From NCBI GenBank assembly GCA_002708845.1, contig PAPI01000021.1, forward strand, positions 1 through 49,374: 49,374 nt of DNA, read 5' to 3'. How positions within the stretch are numbered: position 1 is the first letter of the stretch; every line of letters starts with the position of its first letter. The position numbers were made by a program, and so were the translations under genes. Positions 1-9,679 of the stretch are shown here, in pieces. Source of the stretch: Leeuwenhoekiella sp. Its GTDB lineage: Bacteria; Bacteroidota; Bacteroidia; Flavobacteriales; Flavobacteriaceae. The notes beneath the pieces were generated by a model, which did not search any database, was not told where the DNA came from, and saw only the letters and a list, made by a program, of their open reading frames with translations.

Positions 1-62
1 GCAAAGGAAGATTATACGTTATTAACAAAAAGAACCCTAAGTTCAAACAAAGACAAGGTTAA
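1..62 (+). CDS. rpmJ: 50S ribosomal protein L36, C-terminal part (5' end outside window)
   Basis: The first bases, read from position 3, encode [19 protein letters not shown] followed by TAA at 60-62. This is the conserved basic C-terminus of bacterial L36, a very small zinc-ribbon protein of the large ribosomal subunit. The start lies outside the window. It sits 5 bases before rpsM, the usual L36-S13-S11-S4-RpoA-L17 order, so it belongs to the same transcript. The identification rests on about half of a 38-residue protein plus context. Confidence 0.88.
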   Translation, partial: KGRLYVINKKNPKFKQRQG

Positions 63-67
63 GGATT

Positions 68-442
68 ATGGCTAGAATTGCAGGGGTAGATATCCCAAAA
101 CAAAAACGAGGTGTAATCGCTTTGACTTACATCTTTGGAATCGGAAAGAGTAGAGCTCAAAAAATATTAGCTGAGGCTGGTGTTGATGAAAACCTTAAAG
201 TTACAGAGTGGGACGATGATCAAATCGGTCGTATTCGTGACGCTGTAGGTTCCTACAAAATCGAAGGAGAACTTAGAAGTGAGGTTTCTATGAGCATCAA
301 GCGTCTAATGGACATTGGTTGCTACCGTGGTATCAGACACCGTTCTGGTTTGCCACTTCGTGGTCAACGTACCAAGAACAACTCTAGAACCCGAAAAGGT
401 AAGCGTAAAACGGTTGCTAACAAGAAGAAAGCAACTAAATAA
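68..442 (+). CDS. rpsM: 30S ribosomal protein S13
   Basis: The 124-residue product opens with [20 protein letters not shown] and has the S13 helix-two-turn-helix signature around [14 protein letters not shown], then the [19 protein letters not shown] stretch and a Lys/Arg-rich tail that contacts tRNA and 16S rRNA in the head of the small subunit. Length is normal for the family. It starts 5 bases after rpmJ and ends 9 bases before rpsK, so it is cotranscribed in the alpha-type ribosomal operon. Nothing is unusual. Confidence 0.98.
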   Translation: MARIAGVDIPKQKRGVIALTYIFGIGKSRAQKILAEAGVDENLKVTEWDDDQIGRIRDAVGSYKIEGELRSEVSMSIKRLMDIGCYRGIRHRSGLPLRGQRTKNNSRTRKGKRKTVANKKKATK

Positions 443-451
443 TAAGTAACA

Positions 452-874
452 ATGGCAAAGCAAAACACTAAAGGCGGAGGAAAAAACGCTAAAGCTGCAA
501 AAAGCACTAAAAAGCGTAAAGTTGTTATTGAATCTGTAGGTGAAGCTCACGTTTCAGCATCATTCAACAACATTTTGATTTCTTTGACTAATAAGAAAGG
601 TGACGTGATCTCTTGGTCTTCAGCCGGTAAAATGGGCTTTAGAGGATCTAAGAAAAACACTCCTTATGCTGCTCAATTAGCTGCAGAGGATGCAAGTAAA
701 GTTGCTCACGAGGCTGGTTTGCGTAAAGTGAAAGTGTATGTGAAAGGACCTGGTAACGGTCGTGAATCTGCAATTCGCTCTATACACAACAGTGGCATCG
801 AAGTAACGGAGATCATCGATGTGACTCCACTACCGCATAATGGATGTCGTCCACCTAAACGAAGAAGAGTTTAA
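452..874 (+). CDS. rpsK: 30S ribosomal protein S11
   Basis: The 140-residue product has the S11 core: [15 protein letters not shown] near residues 32-46, the [20 protein letters not shown] stretch near 55-74, and the C-terminal [17 protein letters not shown]11 forms part of the platform of the 30S subunit near the mRNA exit site. It is about ten residues longer than the enterobacterial protein because of a Lys/Gly-rich N-terminal extension, which is common in Bacteroidota. It follows rpsM by 9 bases. An 85-base structured spacer separates it from rpsD. Confidence 0.98.
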   Translation: MAKQNTKGGGKNAKAAKSTKKRKVVIESVGEAHVSASFNNILISLTNKKGDVISWSSAGKMGFRGSKKNTPYAAQLAAEDASKVAHEAGLRKVKVYVKGPGNGRESAIRSIHNSGIEVTEIIDVTPLPHNGCRPPKRRRV

Positions 875-879
875 TTAAT

Positions 880-959
880 TTTTATATCACTAGGGGAATA
901 CTGATTTTGCGAAGGACTAGACCTTAATTCCTTAATCACCCCAACTAATACACTTTACA
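880..959 (+). ncRNA. candidate S4 ribosomal protein leader (rpsD autoregulatory RNA)
   Basis: The spacer before rpsD is 85 bases, much longer than the 5-26 base gaps around it, and can fold. GGAAT at 895-899 pairs with ATTCC at 927-931 and encloses AAGG (912-915) with CCTT (922-925). A competing pairing is GGGG (893-896) with CCCC (939-942). S4 is a known autoregulator in other bacteria, and from memory a structured leader before rpsD has been described in Flavobacteria. The pairings are seen by eye and the function is inferred. Confidence 0.5.
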
Positions 960-1565
960 ATGGCAAGATATACCGGTCCCAAGACTAAAATCGCTCGTAA
1001 ATTTGGAGAAGCGATTTTTGGAGATGACAAATCTTTTGAGAAAAGAAATTATCCTCCTGGTCAACACGGAAACAACAGACGTCGCGGTAAGAAGTCTGAA
1101 TATGCAATACAGCTTCAGGAGAAGCAGAAAGCAAAATACACTTATGGAATTTTAGAAAATCAATTCCGTAATATGTTTGAGAAGGCTACCCGCGCTACCG
1201 GAATTACCGGGGTTGTTTTACTACAGCTTTGCGAATCACGTCTTGATAACGTGGTTTTCAGAATGGGAATTGCTCCTTCAAGAAGAGCAGCCCGTCAATT
1301 AGTATCTCACAGACACATTACTGTTAATGGAGAGTTGGTAAACATCCCATCTTACCAGATCAAGGCAGGTGATGTTGTTGCGGTACGTGAAAAATCAAAA
1401 TCCTTGACAGCAATCCAGGAATCGCTTTCAAACGCAAGCCACGTTTATGAGTGGATATCTTGGAACAGCGATAAAAAAGAAGGTACATTTGTTTCGGTTC
1501 CTGAGCGTATTCAGATACCTGAAAATATCAACGAGCAGTTCATCGTCGAATTGTACTCTAAATAA
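960..1565 (+). CDS. rpsD: 30S ribosomal protein S4
   Basis: The 201-residue product starts [20 protein letters not shown] and carries an S4 RNA-binding domain at roughly residues 92-155 ([13 protein letters not shown], then [18 protein letters not shown]). S4 nucleates 30S assembly by binding the 5' domain of 16S rRNA and acts as a translational repressor of its own operon in several bacteria. The ATG at 960 gives the family-standard N-terminus. It lies between rpsK and rpoA (26-base gap). The structured spacer upstream fits autoregulation. Confidence 0.98.
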   Translation: MARYTGPKTKIARKFGEAIFGDDKSFEKRNYPPGQHGNNRRRGKKSEYAIQLQEKQKAKYTYGILENQFRNMFEKATRATGITGVVLLQLCESRLDNVVFRMGIAPSRRAARQLVSHRHITVNGELVNIPSYQIKAGDVVAVREKSKSLTAIQESLSNASHVYEWISWNSDKKEGTFVSVPERIQIPENINEQFIVELYSK

Positions 1566-1591
1566 TAACATCAACTCTTAGAAAACAGAAT

Positions 1592-2584
1592 ATGGCATTA
1601 CTAAATTTCCAAAAGCCTGATAAGGTCATAATGATCGACTCTACCGACTTTGAGGGTAAGTTTGAATTCAGACCCTTAGAGCCAGGATATGGTTTGACTG
1701 TTGGTAACGCACTTCGAAGAGTATTGCTATCTTCATTGGAAGGTTTTGCAATCACCTCGGTACGTGTAGAAGGTGTAGATCATGAGTTTTCAACTATTGC
1801 AGGAGTTGTAGAAGATTTTACAGAAATCATTCTTAACCTGAAGCAGGTGCGTTTCAAGAGACAAATCGATGAGATCGATAATGAGACTGTTACTATTTCT
1901 GTTTCAGATAAGGAACAATTAACAGCCGGTGACTTCCAGAAGTTTATCTCCGGTTTCCAGATTCTAAATCCTGATTTGGTTATTGCCAATATGGAAAAGA
2001 ATGTTAGTATTAATATGGAAATCACTGTTGAGAAAGGCCGTGGTTATGTTCCTGCAGAAGAAAACAAAAAACAAAACGCTCCGGTTGGTACCATCTTTAC
2101 CGATTCTATTTATACTCCTATAAAAAATGTGAAGTATAGTATAGAAAACTATCGTGTAGAGCAAAAGACTGACTATGAGAAACTTGTTTTTGAAATCATC
2201 ACAGACGGTTCAATTCACCCTAAAGATGCTTTAACCGAAGCAGCAAAAACACTCATCCACCACTTCATGTTGTTCTCTGATGAGCGCATAACTCTTGAGG
2301 CTGATGAGATTGCTCAAACTGAAACTTATGATGAAGAATCACTTCACATGAGACAACTTCTTAAGACCAAATTGGTTGATATGGATCTTTCAGTGCGCGC
2401 TCTTAATTGTTTAAAGGCTGCTGAAGTAGAAACACTTGGTGATCTTGTTTCTTATAATAAGAACGACTTAATGAAATTCAGAAACTTCGGTAAAAAATCA
2501 CTTACAGAGCTTGAAGAGCTTGTAAATGTAAAAGGTCTAAACTTCGGTATGGATCTTTCAAAATATAAATTAGACAAAGACTAG
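1592..2584 (+). CDS. rpoA: DNA-directed RNA polymerase subunit alpha
   Basis: The 330-residue product has the alpha N-terminal dimerisation domain ([20 protein letters not shown], residues about 25-44, followed by [12 protein letters not shown]) and a C-terminal domain from about residue 250 with the helix-hairpin-helix set [20 protein letters not shown] and [16 protein letters not shown]. The N-terminal domain assembles the polymerase core; the C-terminal domain contacts upstream promoter DNA and activators. Length is normal. It sits between rpsD and rplQ as in most bacteria, so its supply is tied to ribosome synthesis. Confidence 0.98.
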   Translation: MALLNFQKPDKVIMIDSTDFEGKFEFRPLEPGYGLTVGNALRRVLLSSLEGFAITSVRVEGVDHEFSTIAGVVEDFTEIILNLKQVRFKRQIDEIDNETVTISVSDKEQLTAGDFQKFISGFQILNPDLVIANMEKNVSINMEITVEKGRGYVPAEENKKQNAPVGTIFTDSIYTPIKNVKYSIENYRVEQKTDYEKLVFEIITDGSIHPKDALTEAAKTLIHHFMLFSDERITLEADEIAQTETYDEESLHMRQLLKTKLVDMDLSVRALNCLKAAEVETLGDLVSYNKNDLMKFRNFGKKSLTELEELVNVKGLNFGMDLSKYKLDKD

Positions 2585-2598
2585 TAATGCCCCATATT

Positions 2599-2623
2599 TT
2601 GCTCCTCAAAAAGGGTTGAGCAA
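2599..2623 (+). other. bulged hairpin in the rpoA-rplQ spacer
   Basis: TTGCTC (2599-2604) plus AA (2608-2609) can pair with TTGAGCAA (2616-2623), leaving a CTC bulge. A smaller alternative is CTCAA (2605-2609) with TTGAG (2616-2620). No U-tract follows, so this is not an intrinsic terminator. It may tune rplQ expression or mark an mRNA processing site. Confidence 0.3.
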
Positions 2624-2648
2624 GATGGCGGCTTAAATTTAAAATGTC

Positions 2649-3140
2649 ATGAGACACGGAAAGAAAATCAATCATCTAGGGCGTAAAACTGCGCATAGAA
2701 AATCAATGCTTGCTAATATGGCTTGTTCACTTATAGAGCACAAGCGTATTAATACCACTGTGGCAAAAGCAAAAGCACTTAAGCAGTTTGTTGAGCCTTT
2801 AGTAACTAAATCTAAAGAAGATACTACACACAATCGTCGTATTGTAATGAGTAAATTGCGTCAAAAGGATGCTGTTGCTGAGCTTTTTAGAGATGTTGCT
2901 GTTAAAGTAGGTGATCGTCCGGGAGGTTATACTCGTATCATCAAATTGGGTAATCGTCTTGGAGATAATGCTGATATGGCGATGATTGAATTAGTTGATT
3001 ACAATGAATTGTACAACTTAGGTTCGACTAAAAAGAAATCTACTCGTAGAGCAGGTAAAAAGACTTCTTCAGCAGCTGCGGCTCCAAAGAAAGAAGATGC
3101 GCCAGTTCAAGAGAAAAAAGCTTCTGATGAGGAAGAATAA
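2649..3140 (+). CDS. rplQ: 50S ribosomal protein L17
   Basis: The 163-residue product begins [20 protein letters not shown], the L17 signature, and continues with [33 protein letters not shown]17 lies near the polypeptide exit tunnel of the 50S subunit. The core ends near residue 118 and is followed by a low-complexity Lys/Ala/Glu tail of about 45 residues; such tails are usual in Bacteroidota, while the enterobacterial protein is about 127 residues. It is the last gene of the cluster and is followed by a strong terminator. Confidence 0.98.
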   Translation: MRHGKKINHLGRKTAHRKSMLANMACSLIEHKRINTTVAKAKALKQFVEPLVTKSKEDTTHNRRIVMSKLRQKDAVAELFRDVAVKVGDRPGGYTRIIKLGNRLGDNADMAMIELVDYNELYNLGSTKKKSTRRAGKKTSSAAAAPKKEDAPVQEKKASDEEE

Positions 3141-3165
3141 GAAAATCTTTAGTATTGCATAAAGT

Positions 3166-3201
3166 AAAAAGGATAAGCCGTTTCGGTTTATCCTTTTTTT
3201 T
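3166..3201 (+). terminator. intrinsic terminator of the ribosomal protein operon
   Basis: AAAAAGGATAAGCCG pairs with CGGTTTATCCTTTTT across a TTT loop, with one G-T wobble, followed by a run of T through 3201. It sits 25 bases after the rplQ stop and 44 bases before carA, so it closes the operon. Confidence 0.9.
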
Positions 3202-3245
3202 ATAATTATTTTTGAAAAAAATCTAACATTTTACAGGAACACGAG

Positions 3246-4358
3246 ATGAAGTACCAAACAAACAGAAAAGCCTTAATTCTCTTAGCTGATGGAACAATTT
3301 TTTATGGGAAATCTGTCGCCAATAAGGAAGGTACGGCCTTTGGAGAGGTATGTTTTAATACCGGAATGACCGGTTATCAGGAAATTTTTACAGATCCGTC
3401 TTACTACGGTCAGCTAATGGTCACCACCAATGCACATATTGGTAACTATGGCGGTAATAATGAGGAGACTGAATCTGATACTGTTAAAATTGCGGGACTG
3501 ATTTGCCGTAACTTCAGTTACAATTACTCCAGAAAAGATGTCGATGAATCCCTGCTTTCATTTTTAGATAGAAATAATCTTTTTGCAATCTCTGATGTAG
3601 ATACCCGTGCACTAGTGGCATACATACGTGATAATGGGGCGATGAATGCGGTGATTTCTTCAGATGTTGACAATATTGAAGGGCTGAGAAAACAATTAGC
3701 GGATGTTCCTGATATGAATGGTCTTGAATTAGCTTCCAAGGTGTCTACAAAGGAACCTTACTTTTTCGGTGATGAAAATGCCAAATACAAAGTTGCCGCA
3801 ATTGACCTTGGAATTAAGAAAAATATCCTGCGAAATATGGCCAAACGGGATATGTACATAAAAGTTTTTCCATACAATACTCCTTTTGAGGAAATGAAAG
3901 CTTTTCAACCTGATGGTTTTTTCCTCTCAAACGGTCCTGGTGATCCAGAGCCACTTAAGGAAGTTATCGTGACCGCAAAGCAAATTATAGATGCAGATTA
4001 TCCATTATTTGGAATCTGCTTAGGGCATCAAATCATTGCACTGGCAAACGGCATCAGTACGTTTAAAATGCACCACGGTCATAGAGGTATAAACCACCCG
4101 GTTTTTAATAACCAAACCGGTCGTGGTGAAATAACCTCACAGAACCACGGGTTCTCTGTCAACTATGAAGAGGCAGCAAAAAATCCGGATATTGAAGTGA
4201 CACATAAACACCTTAATGATAATACCGTTATGGGGCTTCGTATGAAGAATAAGAACTGTTTTTCAGTACAGTATCACCCGGAAGCAGGTCCTGGTCCTAA
4301 TGATGCGACCTACCTCTTTGATGAATTTATAGAGCGTATGTCAACGCAAACCGTATAA
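3246..4358 (+). CDS. carA: carbamoyl-phosphate synthase, small (glutaminase) subunit
   Basis: The 370-residue product has the CarA N-terminal domain (ALILLADGTIFYGKS, then GEVCFNTGMTGYQEIFTDPS) and a C-terminal class I glutamine amidotransferase domain. The catalytic cysteine lies in FGICLGHQ near residue 257 and the His-Glu pair in QYHPEAGPG near 344. It hydrolyses glutamine and passes ammonia to CarB for carbamoyl phosphate, which feeds arginine and pyrimidine synthesis. The large subunit gene carB is not in the window. The gene stands alone between two terminators. Confidence 0.97.
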   Translation: MKYQTNRKALILLADGTIFYGKSVANKEGTAFGEVCFNTGMTGYQEIFTDPSYYGQLMVTTNAHIGNYGGNNEETESDTVKIAGLICRNFSYNYSRKDVDESLLSFLDRNNLFAISDVDTRALVAYIRDNGAMNAVISSDVDNIEGLRKQLADVPDMNGLELASKVSTKEPYFFGDENAKYKVAAIDLGIKKNILRNMAKRDMYIKVFPYNTPFEEMKAFQPDGFFLSNGPGDPEPLKEVIVTAKQIIDADYPLFGICLGHQIIALANGISTFKMHHGHRGINHPVFNNQTGRGEITSQNHGFSVNYEEAAKNPDIEVTHKHLNDNTVMGLRMKNKNCFSVQYHPEAGPGPNDATYLFDEFIERMSTQTV

Positions 4359-4366
4359 GTTAATAG

Positions 4367-4394
4367 AGCCCTGTTTTATCAGGGCTTTTTTTTT
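4367..4394 (+). terminator. intrinsic terminator of carA
   Basis: AGCCCTG pairs with CAGGGCT around a TTTTAT loop, followed by an uninterrupted T-run to 4394. It begins 8 bases after the carA stop. Confidence 0.9.
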
Positions 4395-4566
4395 GATAAA
4401 TATGTTCTTGAATACAGGCTTTATTGCACTTCTTCTGCTCAAAGAGGTCAAAGGTGCGAGTGTTTTAAATAATTATTAAAAGACCGTTTTAGAGGCCGCG
4501 ATATCTGTTAAATAGTGCAGTATTGCGTATATTGCGCTTACTTAATTAACCTATCAATTTTATTAG

Positions 4567-5859
<1,293 letters not shown>

Positions 5860-5876
5860 AACTGAAATTAAAGTTA

Positions 5877-5903
5877 AACACCCCACTAAGGGGTGTTTTT
5901 TTT
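5877..5903 (+). terminator. intrinsic terminator of eno
   Basis: AACACCCC pairs with GGGGTGTT around the loop ACTAA, followed by T's to 5903, 18 bases after the eno stop. Confidence 0.9.
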
Positions 5904-6077
5904 GCTTTTGAGATTTAAACTTCACCAAAGTAATTAACGTATTTGTTCTAGTATAAAATGAGCAATTTTTAATTTTTAACGATAAAGTGTTCTTTTTTTA
6001 CGACGTGAAGTGTTTTGTTCTAAATAAAAAGAGTACATTCGTACATAACTTAAATTATCAATTATTTAGATTCTTGA

Positions 6078-6084
6078 ACCCAAC
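6078..6084 (+). promoter_or_regulatory. anti-repeat complementary to the 19-base repeat core
   Basis: ACCCAAC at 6078-6084 is the exact reverse complement of GTTGGGT, found inside both repeat copies (6115-6121 and 6192-6198). In RNA it could pair with only one copy at a time. Pairing with the first copy can be extended, past a two-base mismatch, by TCTT with AAGA. The switching idea is inference. Confidence 0.35.
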
Positions 6085-6104
6085 AGTATCTGTAAAAGAT
6101 CTGA

Positions 6105-6123
6105 AAATTTTGAAGTTGGGTGA
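6105..6123 (+). repeat. 19-base direct repeat, copy 1
   Basis: AAATTTTGAAGTTGGGTGA is identical to the sequence at 6182-6200. In both copies the repeat runs directly into the 5' arm of an intrinsic terminator hairpin. The offset is 77 bases. Confidence 0.85.
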
Positions 6124-6164
6124 AAGAGCGGTTCTGAAAACTCATGTAAGTATCGCTCTTTTTT
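6123..6164 (+). terminator. intrinsic terminator after repeat copy 1
   Basis: AAAGAGCG (6123-6130) pairs with CGCTCTTT (6154-6161) across a 23-base loop, followed by six T's. No gene lies just upstream on this strand, so it may end a small RNA or attenuate a longer transcript. Confidence 0.6.
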
Positions 6165-6181
6165 ATCCAATCACGGAATCT

Positions 6182-6200
6182 AAATTTTGAAGTTGGGTGA
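6182..6200 (+). repeat. 19-base direct repeat, copy 2
   Basis: This is an exact second copy of the repeat at 6105-6123, again joined to the base of a terminator hairpin. Confidence 0.85.
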
Positions 6201-6238
6201 GGGGTTTTACGATGCTTTGCAGCGTGGCCCCTTTTTTT
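6201..6238 (+). terminator. intrinsic terminator after repeat copy 2
   Basis: The outer stem is GGGG (6201-6204) with CCCC (6228-6231). The inner stem is ACGaTGC (6209-6215) with GCAgCGT (6219-6225) around a TTT loop. Seven T's follow. It lies about 195 bases before gltA. Confidence 0.7.
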
Positions 6239-6433
6239 GTGTTCTCAATCTTTCTATTGAATTGTATTATTTTGATCTGATTTTTAACCAATACTCCAAA
6301 AATCATTCTCTGAAGGCCTGATTTAAATATTTTTTAACCTTGGAACAAGCCTTAAAACTTTATTAATCGCTGCTATTTTCGTACTTTAGCAACTCTTGAA
6401 TTTTTTGATAATCAGCTAAAAATATATTAGATA

Positions 6434-7720
6434 ATGGCAGATAATGCTAAACTTATAATAGGAGACGAATCCTATGAATTTCCTATCGTTGAGGGTTCTG
6501 AAAAAGAACTTGCAATCGATATAGCTACTCTAAGAGGGGTTACCGGTGGTTACACTACACTTGATCCTGGTTTTAAAAATACCGGTAGTTGTGAAAGTGC
6601 AATTACTTTTCTTAATGGAGAAGAGGGTATTCTAAGATACCGCGGTTATGCAATAGAAGAACTTGCGGAAAAAGCTTCATTCCTCGAGGTAACTTACCTT
6701 TTAATTTTTGGCGAATTACCTACACGTGATCAGTTAGAAAAATTTCACAAAGACATAAAAGAAGAAAATCATGTTGATGAGGATATCAAGAAAATCTTAA
6801 ATGGTTTTCCCAAATCAGCTCATCCTATGGGTGTTTTAGCTTCATTGACTTCCGCTCTTACTGCATTCAATCCAGATGCCGTAAATGTAGATTCTGAAGA
6901 GGACATGTATAATGCTATTGTGAAGCTCTTGGGTAAATTTCCGGTTTTAGTAGCCTGGACAATGCGTACCAAAATGAGCAAACCGCTTGATTATGGTGAT
7001 GATAGCTTGAGCTACGTTGAGAATTTGCACAAGATGATGTTTTCAAAGCCAAATAGTGAATATAAGGTTGATCCGGTGATTATTGAGGCATTAGATAAAT
7101 TACTGATACTTCATGCTGATCATGAGCAAAATTGTTCTACATCTACAGTGCGTATTGTAGGTTCTTCTCACGCAGGTTTATTTGCGTCCATATCAGCAGG
7201 TATTTCTGCATTATGGGGGCCACTTCACGGAGGTGCAAACCAGGCAGTGATAGAAATGCTTGAAGGCATTAAAGCTGATGGGGGCGATACTAAAAAATAT
7301 ATGGCCAAAGCCAAAGACAAGGAAGATCCATTCCGTTTGATGGGCTTTGGTCATCGTGTCTATAAGAACTTTGATCCACGTGCTAAAATAATTAAGAAAG
7401 CAGCCGACGACGTATTAGATCAATTGGGTGTAGAAGATGAAGTATTGGCAATTGCTAAGGGTCTTGAAAAAGAAGCTTTAGAAGACGATTATTTTGTGAA
7501 ACGTAAACTTTATCCAAACGTAGATTTCTACTCAGGAATTATTTACAGAGCTTTAGGAATACCGGTAGAAATGTTTACCGTGATGTTTGCTATGGGCCGC
7601 GTACCGGGTTGGATTGCCCAATGGCGTGAGATGCGTTTGCGTAAAGAACCTATTGGTCGTCCACGACAGGTTTATATAGGTGAAACGCTTCGATCTTTTA
7701 AACCGATGGAAGAGCGATAG
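6434..7720 (+). CDS. gltA: citrate synthase
   Basis: The 428-residue product is a type II (GltA-like) citrate synthase. After an N-terminal beta domain of about 45 residues come SCESAITFLNGEEGILRYRG and the three catalytic regions: His in LHGGANQAV near residue 264, His in GFGHRVYKNFDPRA near 305, and Asp in PNVDFYSG near 362. It condenses acetyl-CoA and oxaloacetate at the entry to the TCA cycle. Enolase and malate dehydrogenase are also in the window but in separate units. The upstream region is long and structured, so attenuation is possible but unproven. A weak terminator follows. Confidence 0.98.
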   Translation: MADNAKLIIGDESYEFPIVEGSEKELAIDIATLRGVTGGYTTLDPGFKNTGSCESAITFLNGEEGILRYRGYAIEELAEKASFLEVTYLLIFGELPTRDQLEKFHKDIKEENHVDEDIKKILNGFPKSAHPMGVLASLTSALTAFNPDAVNVDSEEDMYNAIVKLLGKFPVLVAWTMRTKMSKPLDYGDDSLSYVENLHKMMFSKPNSEYKVDPVIIEALDKLLILHADHEQNCSTSTVRIVGSSHAGLFASISAGISALWGPLHGGANQAVIEMLEGIKADGGDTKKYMAKAKDKEDPFRLMGFGHRVYKNFDPRAKIIKKAADDVLDQLGVEDEVLAIAKGLEKEALEDDYFVKRKLYPNVDFYSGIIYRALGIPVEMFTVMFAMGRVPGWIAQWREMRLRKEPIGRPRQVYIGETLRSFKPMEER

Positions 7721-7746
7721 ATCGCTAACTTAAAGATAACAGGAAG

Positions 7747-7787
7747 CGGGTTTTTGATTTCAGGTCAGAAACCCGTTTATGTTTTTA
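7747..7787 (+). terminator. probable terminator of gltA
   Basis: CGGGTTT (7747-7753) pairs with AAACCCG (7769-7775) around a 15-base loop. The T-tract is interrupted (TTTATGTTTTT), so termination may be incomplete before the next gene at 7810. Confidence 0.6.
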
Positions 7788-7809
7788 TATTTACGCCAAT
7801 TAATAAGCG

Positions 7810-8724
7810 ATGATAAAACTTAATATAAACGATGAAACTTCCCGATTGCGATCGGTGTTGCTGGGCACCGCCCGAAGCAACGGCGGAGTGCCTTCTTTAG
7901 ATGAGGCCTATGACCCCAAGTCTATGCTTCACATCAAAGAAAAAACGTATCCCAAAGAAGAGGATATGCTTAAGGAAATCGAAGCTGTAGAAGCGGTATT
8001 TGATAAATATGGTATTCAGGTTTTTCGTCCAAAAGTTATTCAAAATTATAACCAGATCTTTGCAAGAGATATCGGGTTTGTAATTGATGACGTCTTTATA
8101 AAAGCAAATATTTTGCCCGATCGGGAACAGGAGCTTGATGCTATTCAACATGTATTGAGTCAGATAGATCCTGAGAAAATTATTAGGTTTCCTGAAGAAG
8201 CACATATAGAAGGTGGTGATGTTATGCCTCACGGCGATTATATTTTTGTTGGAACCTATCGGGGTGAAGATTATCCTGATTACATCATTGCCCGTACCAA
8301 TATGAAAGCTGTCGCCTGTTTGGAAAAGACTTTCCCCAATAAGAAGGTGGTATCTTTCAATCTCAGAAAGTCCAATACAAATCCTTATGAAAATGCGTTG
8401 CATTTGGATTGCTGTTTTCAGCCGGTAGGCGAAAACATGGCGATCCTTCATAAAAACGGATTCCTGGTTGAAGAAGAATACCAATGGTTGGTTGATCATT
8501 TTGGTTCAGAGAATGTCTTTGAAATAACTGCTGAAGAAATGTTTCACATGAATTCGAACATTTTTTCAATTGCTCCGGATATTGTGATTTCTGAACGAAA
8601 CTTTACCCGCCTAAATACATGGCTTCGGTCTAAAGGCATTACCGTAGAAGAAGTGCCCTATGCTGAAATTTCCAAGCAGGAAGGCCTCCTGCGCTGCAGC
8701 ACCCTTCCATTGGTTCGGGAATAA
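7810..8724 (+). CDS. arginine-deiminase-like amidinohydrolase (pentein superfamily)
   Basis: The 304-residue protein has the guanidine-modifying (pentein) fold signatures. ARDIGFVIDD lies near residues 85-94, the substrate-binding acid in HIEGGD (132-137), the catalytic His in ALHLDCCF (His198), and the nucleophilic Cys near the C-terminus in LLRCSTLPLVRE (Cys296). This pattern resembles arginine deiminase more than DDAH or amidinotransferase, although at about 300 residues it is shorter than the 400-residue classical enzyme. It probably hydrolyses arginine or a related guanidino compound to a ureido product plus ammonia. It lies 22 bases before the CtlX gene, so the two form an operon. The exact substrate is not settled by sequence. 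Confidence 0.8.
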   Translation: MIKLNINDETSRLRSVLLGTARSNGGVPSLDEAYDPKSMLHIKEKTYPKEEDMLKEIEAVEAVFDKYGIQVFRPKVIQNYNQIFARDIGFVIDDVFIKANILPDREQELDAIQHVLSQIDPEKIIRFPEEAHIEGGDVMPHGDYIFVGTYRGEDYPDYIIARTNMKAVACLEKTFPNKKVVSFNLRKSNTNPYENALHLDCCFQPVGENMAILHKNGFLVEEEYQWLVDHFGSENVFEITAEEMFHMNSNIFSIAPDIVISERNFTRLNTWLRSKGITVEEVPYAEISKQEGLLRCSTLPLVRE

Positions 8725-8746
8725 CTATTAAAATTCAAAACCCCTA

Positions 8747-9679
8747 ATGAAACAGATTACAAATACCCTATTGATGGTGCGCCCTGCTGCATTTAGAATG
8801 AATGAGCAAACGGCAGTAAACAATTATTTTCAGGAAGAACTTTCAATCAATAATGAAGAAATCAATGCTCAGGCGCAGCAGGAATTTGATGCGTTCGTTT
8901 TAAAACTTAGAAGTCAAGGTATTGAAGTTTTAGTTTTACAGGATCAAAAAGAACTGGATACGCCAGACTCCATCTTTCCCAATAACTGGGTGAGTACGCA
9001 TGAAAATGGCAATGTAGCTGTTTATCCCATGTATGCCGAAAACCGTAGAAAAGAGCGTAGGGAGGAGTTTTTTGAACTAATTGAAGAATCTGGTTTTAAG
9101 ATTAACAGCGTTGTAGATTATACGGAAGCCGAGGAAGAAGGTATTTTTTTAGAAGGCACCGGAAGCATCGTCTTAGACAGGCAAAATGAACGTGCCTACT
9201 GTGCACTTTCAGCACGAGCAGATGAAGAGCTCTTTATCGAATTTTGCGAGGATTTTGAATATTTTCCGGTTGTTTTTACTGCAAATCAAACCGTAAATGG
9301 TAAACGTCTTCCTATATATCATACCAATGTGATGATGTGTATTGCAGAAGAGTTTTGTGTTATTTGCCTGGACACTATTGACGACAAGAAAGAGCGAAAA
9401 CTAGTTATTGATCAGCTTAAAAAAACAGGTAAAGAGATCATCGCTATTTCTGAAGAGCAAATGCATCAATTTGCAGGTAATATGCTGCAGGTAAAAAATG
9501 ATCAGGGCGAAAAATTTCTGGTGATGAGTGCAAGCGCTCACAATTCACTCAATGCACAACAAACCGCACAGATATCAAAATACTGTCAAATTTTGAGCAG
9601 CGATCTGAATACCATCGAAACTTGCGGTGGAGGAAGCGCTCGTTGTATGATGGCTGAAATATTTCTACCCAAAAATTAA
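8747..9679 (+). CDS. ctlX: CtlX-like citrulline utilization hydrolase
   Basis: The 310-residue product starts MKQITNTLLMVRPAAFRMNE and is a second, divergent pentein-fold hydrolase. It has FPNNWVSTHENGNVAVYPM, LEGTGSIVLDR, the His in IYHTNVMMC, and the C-terminal Cys in CGGGSARCMMAEIFLP (Cys300). Proteins of this type are annotated as CtlX, linked to use of citrulline as a substrate. It directly follows the deiminase-like gene, so the pair could convert arginine to citrulline and then degrade it. The pathway is inference from family and neighbourhood. Its stop codon overlaps the stop of the convergent BCCT gene. Confidence 0.8.
   Translation: MKQITNTLLMVRPAAFRMNEQTAVNNYFQEELSINNEEINAQAQQEFDAFVLKLRSQGIEVLVLQDQKELDTPDSIFPNNWVSTHENGNVAVYPMYAENRRKERREEFFELIEESGFKINSVVDYTEAEEEGIFLEGTGSIVLDRQNERAYCALSARADEELFIEFCEDFEYFPVVFTANQTVNGKRLPIYHTNVMMCIAEEFCVICLDTIDDKKERKLVIDQLKKTGKEIIAISEEQMHQFAGNMLQVKNDQGEKFLVMSASAHNSLNAQQTAQISKYCQILSSDLNTIETCGGGSARCMMAEIFLPKN

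Larger units (their letters stand above)
5904..6433 (+). other. 530-base non-coding region between eno and gltA
   Basis: I see no credible protein gene here. A 67-codon open frame at 5987-6190 is rich in Phe and Lys, runs through the terminator hairpin and resembles nothing. The region holds two copies of a 19-base repeat, each followed by an intrinsic terminator, and one upstream segment complementary to part of the repeat. Nearer gltA, TATTTTCG at 6374-6381 differs from the TAnnTTTG box at one position and may be the gltA promoter, though no well-spaced TTG lies upstream. A small RNA or attenuation region is plausible. Confidence 0.5.

Noticed and set aside
5987-6190. 67-codon open frame between eno and gltA
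   Set aside because: It runs through a terminator hairpin and both its repeat copies, has no family resemblance, and its composition follows the AT-rich spacer.
7897-8499. 200-codon open frame on the minus strand inside the deiminase-like gene
   Set aside because: It is fully antisense to a gene with clear catalytic motifs, and its translation is rich in Ile, Phe and Tyr with no recognisable domain.
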